Below are positions 59,995 to 64,000 of a DNA stretch of 64,000 bases, piece by piece. The DNA is taken from the NCBI GenBank assembly GCA_903772945.1, contig CAICTM010000215.1, positions 1 to 64,000 on the forward strand, written 5' to 3'. This DNA comes from Seminavis robusta. Taxonomy: Eukaryota > Bacillariophyta > Bacillariophyceae > Naviculales > Naviculaceae. Numbering within the stretch: the first letter of the stretch is position 1; each line of letters begins with the position of its first letter. Under the pieces are notes generated by a model, which was not told the DNA's origin, ran no database searches, and saw only the letters and a list, made by a program, of their open reading frames with translations. A program made the position numbers and the translations under genes.

Positions 59995-60804
59995 ATGGAC
60001 GATGGCCAAGCGACGGCTCCTTCCGACCGAGATAATGATGCACCCGATAATATACCAAAGAAGAAAACAGGTCCTCATGGCGCTCGAAACCAGCACCGTC
60101 ACATTCATTTTGCCAAATGGCTGCAGCAACGATTTCCCATGAGCTTTCAAGAAAGCCATCTAAAAAAACAAGATGATGCGATGAGACACATTTTGGATAT
60201 TGCTGGTGGCAAGGGCGAACTGACGGCAAGACTTTCCATGTGCCTACAACAGCGAGTGGTCATGGTGGACCCTCGGCAGGCCGATATTGCCAATTGCTTT
60301 GATACACAAGTATTACCAAGACTTCCCAATAAATGGCAAAAACGCATTGAAGATCAACGTGCGGACAATCCAGACTTTGTACGACAAAAAGTAGAGGAAC
60401 GAGTAAGGCAGCTCGTCACTACGTTCGATGACAGAACCCTCGTGGAAGATGCTGAAATTCAGGAAGCCGTGCAGAATGCTACCCTATTAATCGGACTCCA
60501 CGCGGATGGTGCCACTGAGGCCATTGTTGATGCGGCATTGCAATATCAAAAACCCTTTGTGGTGGTTCCTTGCTGCGTCTTTCCCAGCTTCTTTCCCGAC
60601 CGCACGGTGGTTATGGAACCAGACGGTCCGAGTATACATGTGCGGACGCATGAGCAGTTTTGTCAATTTCTGCTGCAGAAGCATCCTGGATTCCGAATGG
60701 AAATCTTGCCCTTTGAGGGACGTAATGTTGCCATTTTGTGGGATGGGGTATCCCAACACCTATCCCAACCCAGGAATGTTCCGGTTGCTGATGGGAATCT
60801 GTAG
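59995..60804 (+). CDS. Rossmann-fold SAM-dependent methyltransferase-like protein
   Basis: A 269-residue single-exon protein from the ATG at 59995. The AdoMet motif I is HILDIAGGKGELTARL, followed by VVMVDPRQAD at the acidic-loop position. A long helical insertion comes next, then LLIGLHADGATEAIVDAAL and PFVVVPCCVFPSFFP. The GPHGARNQHRHIHFAKWL lead and the VPCC signature place it near a eukaryotic methyltransferase group that I recall from protists and fungi. TRM13- and METTL25-like enzymes are distant relatives by motif. Substrate unknown; tRNA or protein modification is only a guess. No targeting peptide is visible, so cytosolic or nuclear. Confidence 0.68.
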   Translation: MDDGQATAPSDRDNDAPDNIPKKKTGPHGARNQHRHIHFAKWLQQRFPMSFQESHLKKQDDAMRHILDIAGGKGELTARLSMCLQQRVVMVDPRQADIANCFDTQVLPRLPNKWQKRIEDQRADNPDFVRQKVEERVRQLVTTFDDRTLVEDAEIQEAVQNATLLIGLHADGATEAIVDAALQYQKPFVVVPCCVFPSFFPDRTVVMEPDGPSIHVRTHEQFCQFLLQKHPGFRMEILPFEGRNVAILWDGVSQHLSQPRNVPVADGNL

Positions 60805-61195
60805 CTGACGGCTGGTCCAGTACCGGTGATGGGTTCTCATGATGTCAAAACGTCAAAAGGTACCTGGTATCTTTTGGTGCTATGGATTGGATTCCTTGAT
60901 CAACTTGCTAGCTAGCTAGCTACAGACCCTTCCGATGAACTAACTAAAGCAGATTGTTTCTACTACGGTACCGGTGTAATCAATAGGATGTATTATTATG
61001 TATGAAGTTCCTAAAGTACAGTGTATGTTCGCGATATAGTTTGTAATATGAATCGGCTGCAATCAATCATCACACAGTTAGTAGCATGGTTGTGATTTCG
61101 TTGTCTCTTTGGGTTGCTTGCGCCGACATGGGAACCGATACACAAAACCTCAGTGATCTTCTTGTTGTTGTTGACTACTTGACTCGAGCCACAGT
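60805..61195. other. Short convergent spacer
   Basis: 391 bp between stop codons of the methyltransferase-like gene and the TPR gene. Contains CTAGCTAGCTAGCTA near 60908. No gene seen. Confidence 0.4.
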
Positions 61196-62188
61196 TCACT
61201 GCCAGGCATCATCATCCCACATATCCGTCTGCTGTTCGACACTGTAATCATCGGGCTCTCCAAAAAGATCCTGAACTCGTTTCTCCGCATTCACAAAGGA
61301 CTCCTTGGCCGAAAGAACCGCCTGTTCGGCCCACGCAATCCTCCTGCGGTTGGCCCCGTTGGGAGCAAAGGCGGGGAGTCGACTGGCCGCCCACAAACGA
61401 GCCTTTTCGGAATTGGCTTGCGCCGCATAAATCATGACAATGGAACTGAGGGCACCAAAATGCCAAGGTTTGACGGCCAACACAATTTGGCAGAGAGTTT
61501 CCGCGGCGTCGACACGTCCTTGCATGTAATACAAGGTAGCCAAGTGATTGACGGGTTCGACCCAGTACACGCCGTGTTCTTCAATGAGATCGCGCAGAAT
61601 TTCTTCCGCCCTCTGCCATCCAGAGGGACCTTCTCCCGTGAGTTCTTCGGCCCTCACCAATTGTTGCGCAGCGTCACTGCCGCGTTCTGAAAACCACAAG
61701 GTCCACAAATCCGTGACACTCTCGTCACCCTCCACAAGTTGACCGAGCAACTGGATCTCCGCTTCGCGGCGTTCTCGTTCAATGGTCGTCAAAGGAGGCG
61801 CCGGAGGAATCACCACATCCAACTCGGGATTTTTGTGCGGCGCAGGACTGTACGTGGGAGATCGAATAGTAGGACGTTCCATCGTCTGTTGCTGCAATTC
61901 CGACGAAAAGGATTCTTCTCCGCCGCCGCCAGTCATCCAAAATCCTTCGAGGCGTTTGCGAGCCTGCTCCACATCAAACACGTCTTCATCGCCGCCGCCG
62001 TCGTCGTGATTGTTGCTGTTGCTGAAAACATGTAGTGAGAAAGAAACGTCAGTGTGGATGCCCCCTCCTCGAGTCGCCACGAGGCGCTGGAGAAGGGGGG
62101 GCGGCGTCACCGAAAAGGCATCAGTGGAAAGTATAAAGTTGATGAAGACGACGGTGGAGGCGAAACCAATGAAACAGGTCTTGTGCAT
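61196..62188 (-). CDS. TPR-like protein, probably plastid-targeted
   Basis: The ATG at 62188 is chosen because it begins a signal peptide (MHKTCFIGFASTVVFINF, ending STDA-FSV) with Phe at the cleavage site, the ASAFAP-like plastid import context. The longer open frame to 62278 lacks an ATG. 330 residues. After an acidic, Gly-rich region comes the mature part: a helix bundle with tetratricopeptide spacing. Examples are RAEEILRDLIEEHGVYWVEP, NHLATLYYMQGRVDAAETL and a third repeat near NSEKARLWAASRLP. The C-terminus is acidic (DMWDDDAW). TPR proteins scaffold photosystem assembly or protein import; the exact role is unknown. It reads as a member of a conserved stramenopile plastid TPR group, but I cannot name it. 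Confidence 0.68.
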   Translation of the reverse strand: MHKTCFIGFASTVVFINFILSTDAFSVTPPPLLQRLVATRGGGIHTDVSFSLHVFSNSNNHDDGGGDEDVFDVEQARKRLEGFWMTGGGGEESFSSELQQQTMERPTIRSPTYSPAPHKNPELDVVIPPAPPLTTIERERREAEIQLLGQLVEGDESVTDLWTLWFSERGSDAAQQLVRAEELTGEGPSGWQRAEEILRDLIEEHGVYWVEPVNHLATLYYMQGRVDAAETLCQIVLAVKPWHFGALSSIVMIYAAQANSEKARLWAASRLPAFAPNGANRRRIAWAEQAVLSAKESFVNAEKRVQDLFGEPDDYSVEQQTDMWDDDAWQ

Positions 62189-63597
62189 ACTCTTCTTTCG
62201 ACGAGGCGATGAACAAAAGACAACAAAGAACTGTTGTCTTGATGGGGTTGGGTCGGGGGGTTGAGTACCTCGTCTCACGTGCTTTCCACGTAGAGGTCTA
62301 TTTTTGAGGAAATTTTATGGAACCCGAAGTGCAGGGAACTGAACGAGAAAGCAAAAACACAAAACAGATCTGACTGTTGACACTTGCCGGGTTACTTTTT
62401 TGCTAGCTAGCTTCGAATCCTTTCTTTCATTCTTCCAATCCTTCATCAGCGTGCCAGCTGTCGGAGTGCTTCTGGCGATGACGTCAAGTATCAAAAAAAT
62501 AGTAATGATTCATCAAGATAGAAGAGGTGACACAAAGTTTCCAAGACTACGTACTCCGTACGTCCGTGAGCGCAAGCATAAGCTGCTGAAGAAGTGCAGT
62601 TCAGACTTGCTCTTCAGCGAAGGGATGCTTGCAATTGCAGCTGGCTGTTTGAGAAGGCTTCTCGTCTATCTCTTGTAATGCTCGGAGTGCTCCAGCAGCG
62701 GCTTGCTGGTTGGCTACCCATGCCATACCGGTATGCATAGCTGGGTGGCTTGCTACCGTATCTAGCTGGCTCTAGGTAAAAGTCAGGTCCCGAAACCTGC
62801 CACCTGTCTTGAGTGAAACCCTGCATTAGCTCCTGCATTACAAGAGCTATTACAAGCATTGCTATTCAAGCAGTTTAGGTCCAGCCAATCGCGGTAACAT
62901 TCTGTCTCAGGGAACATCCATGTCATGCAAACTGCAACTGTTCTCAGCCAGATCAAGTTGCCATGTGTTGCTTGCCATGTCAAGTCAAAACCTACAGTTT
63001 CTTCTCAGAAGGGGGGCTTCCGCATAGAGAACACCTGCGTTTGTGTCCATGTTGCCGGAAGCAGACCAACCAACTTTGCTGTGTGCGATGCCGCCACCCA
63101 TGAATTTTCCCTTGTGGCTTTTCGCTAGTCGCGCAGTCGAGCCCAAGAGATAGATGAGGTAAACACAGTCAAATTAGATTGACTTCAAATACAACATCTC
63201 CCCCATTTTTGCGGAAGTACGAAACGGCAACTCCCACTCAAGCACCAGAGACCAGAGAACAAACCAATCATCAAGACCGATCACTCAACATACAATGAGC
63301 AGTTGGCAGCTTTTCCTGTCTCTGTTTTCACTGTTCACTATAGCATGGAAAATATGTGCGACCTTTTATTTGGCTCAGTCGAGTGACTCGACTCGACTCG
63401 ACTCGACTCGACTTGACTTGAATCAATTGAGTGACGAGTCGAGTCGAGTGAAACAGTCACGGATACAGAACGATCTTTGATATGATGCTGGCAGCCAGCG
63501 ACCATGGCCGAGATCCAGAACAGACTCGACTCAAATACCACACTATTTAAAAGCCACTGCTGTACGAGCTAGCTAGAGTCCCCCGCAACCTTCCACC
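62189..63597. other. Intergenic, about 1.4 kb, no gene seen
   Basis: Several short frames on both strands, none protein-like. Contains the CGACTC/GAGTCG hairpin-forming microsatellite at 63383-63452. Confidence 0.45.
63383..63452. repeat. CGACT/AGTCG microsatellite with inverted arms
   Basis: A run of about five CGACT units followed, after a short spacer, by CGAGT units in reverse complement. The whole stretch can fold into a hairpin. Confidence 0.85.
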
Positions 63598-64000
63598 ATG
63601 TCTAACGTGCCAATTATCGCAGGAACGCTTCAGACAGATCCCAGGTCGGGTGGGCAAACCAAAAAGAGCGGTGTCAACCCGTTGCCAGATATTTCCGAGA
63701 GTAAGTTCATTTTGGTGGGTTGCTCGCATCCTGGGTTGATTCCGACATTACATTCATTACTCGATATTCCTTCTGACATGTCCGCCTTCTAATTCGACCA
63801 TTCTGCTTTGCACTATCTAAAATTACGCTTTCTTTCAGCTTGGGAAAAGATCCGAGATAACAACAACAACGAAGTTGATTGGTTGATTGCTGGGTATATA
63901 GGTGGAAGCAAGACAGATATTGGCGTCATCAAGAAAGGAACCGGCGGCTTGGAGGCAGCTGCCAAGGAACTTCCAGACGGAGAGCCTATATTCGGTGGAT
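63598..64000 (+). CDS. ADF/coactosin-like actin-binding protein, 3' end cut by the window
   Basis: Exon 1 is 63598..63700 and exon 2 starts at 63839; the intron begins GTAAGT and ends TTTCAG. The frame is kept as ES-TWEKIRDNNNNEVDWLIAGYIGG. The exon 1 part (SNVPIIAGTLQTD) is a low-complexity leader. Exon 2 begins an ADF-homology domain of the coactosin/Abp1 kind: WEKIRD, NEVDWLIAGY, then IKKGTGGLEAAAKEL and the IFGG approach. This domain binds actin filaments. The gene continues past 64000, so the length and the rest of the domain are not seen. The start ATG has a good context (ACCATGTC). Single weak point: the family match relies on about 50 residues. Confidence 0.65.

Overview
The window looks like nuclear DNA from a stramenopile alga, most likely a pennate diatom. 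The evidence is short GT-AG spliceosomal introns (about 70-220 bp), eukaryotic housekeeping genes (Ran, MCM10, a nuclear-type 5S rRNA gene), signal peptides followed by an Ala/Gly-Phe context typical of diatom plastid presequences (9319-9987 and 61196-62188), a DUF1824-like plastid protein, a diatom-style LRR protein and dispersed YAHENGCPWD-type ankyrin repeats. Naming a genus would be a guess. All exon-intron joins below were made by eye from splice motifs, reading frame and family knowledge.

Layout. 0-5 kb: a secreted orphan protein and an LRR gene lie between two ~75 bp inverted repeats. A ten-copy array of the palindrome GATTCTTAAGAATC follows. 5-9 kb: an F-box-like/ankyrin gene and a coiled-coil gene on the minus strand, with a shared upstream block and an exact 78 bp repeat. 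9-19 kb: a plastid DUF1824-like protein, a small membrane protein, a divergent pair of muniscin-type endocytic adaptors and a PHD/SANT/AT-hook chromatin protein. 19-26 kb: an AIG1-like GTPase, a decayed class C GPCR and a multi-pass membrane protein. 26-35 kb: a four-exon GT90-type glycosyltransferase, pyrroline-5-carboxylate reductase, ATP phosphoribosyltransferase and Ran. 35-44 kb: a multi-pass membrane protein, a second ankyrin gene (intact), mitochondrial bL25, a SET-MYND protein and an RsmE-type rRNA methyltransferase.

44-64 kb: a solitary 5S rRNA gene, a broken P-loop ATPase remnant, a protein with duplicated HTH-like domains, a two-DOMON cytochrome b561 protein, glycine cleavage H protein, MCM10, a third ankyrin copy (a pseudogene), an orphan, a Rossmann methyltransferase, a plastid TPR protein and the start of an ADF/coactosin-like gene cut by the window edge.

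There are no operons. Several genes form head-to-head pairs (muniscins; bL25 with SET-MYND). The accessory parts are the three dispersed ankyrin paralogues, the palindromic intergenic repeats and several decayed genes. The most unusual signals are the GATTCTTAAGAATC repeat family, the modular HTH protein at 47.4-49.0 kb, and the decay of multi-copy receptor and ankyrin genes, in two places through 4-bp changes. No tRNA, CRISPR array or intact transposon was found.
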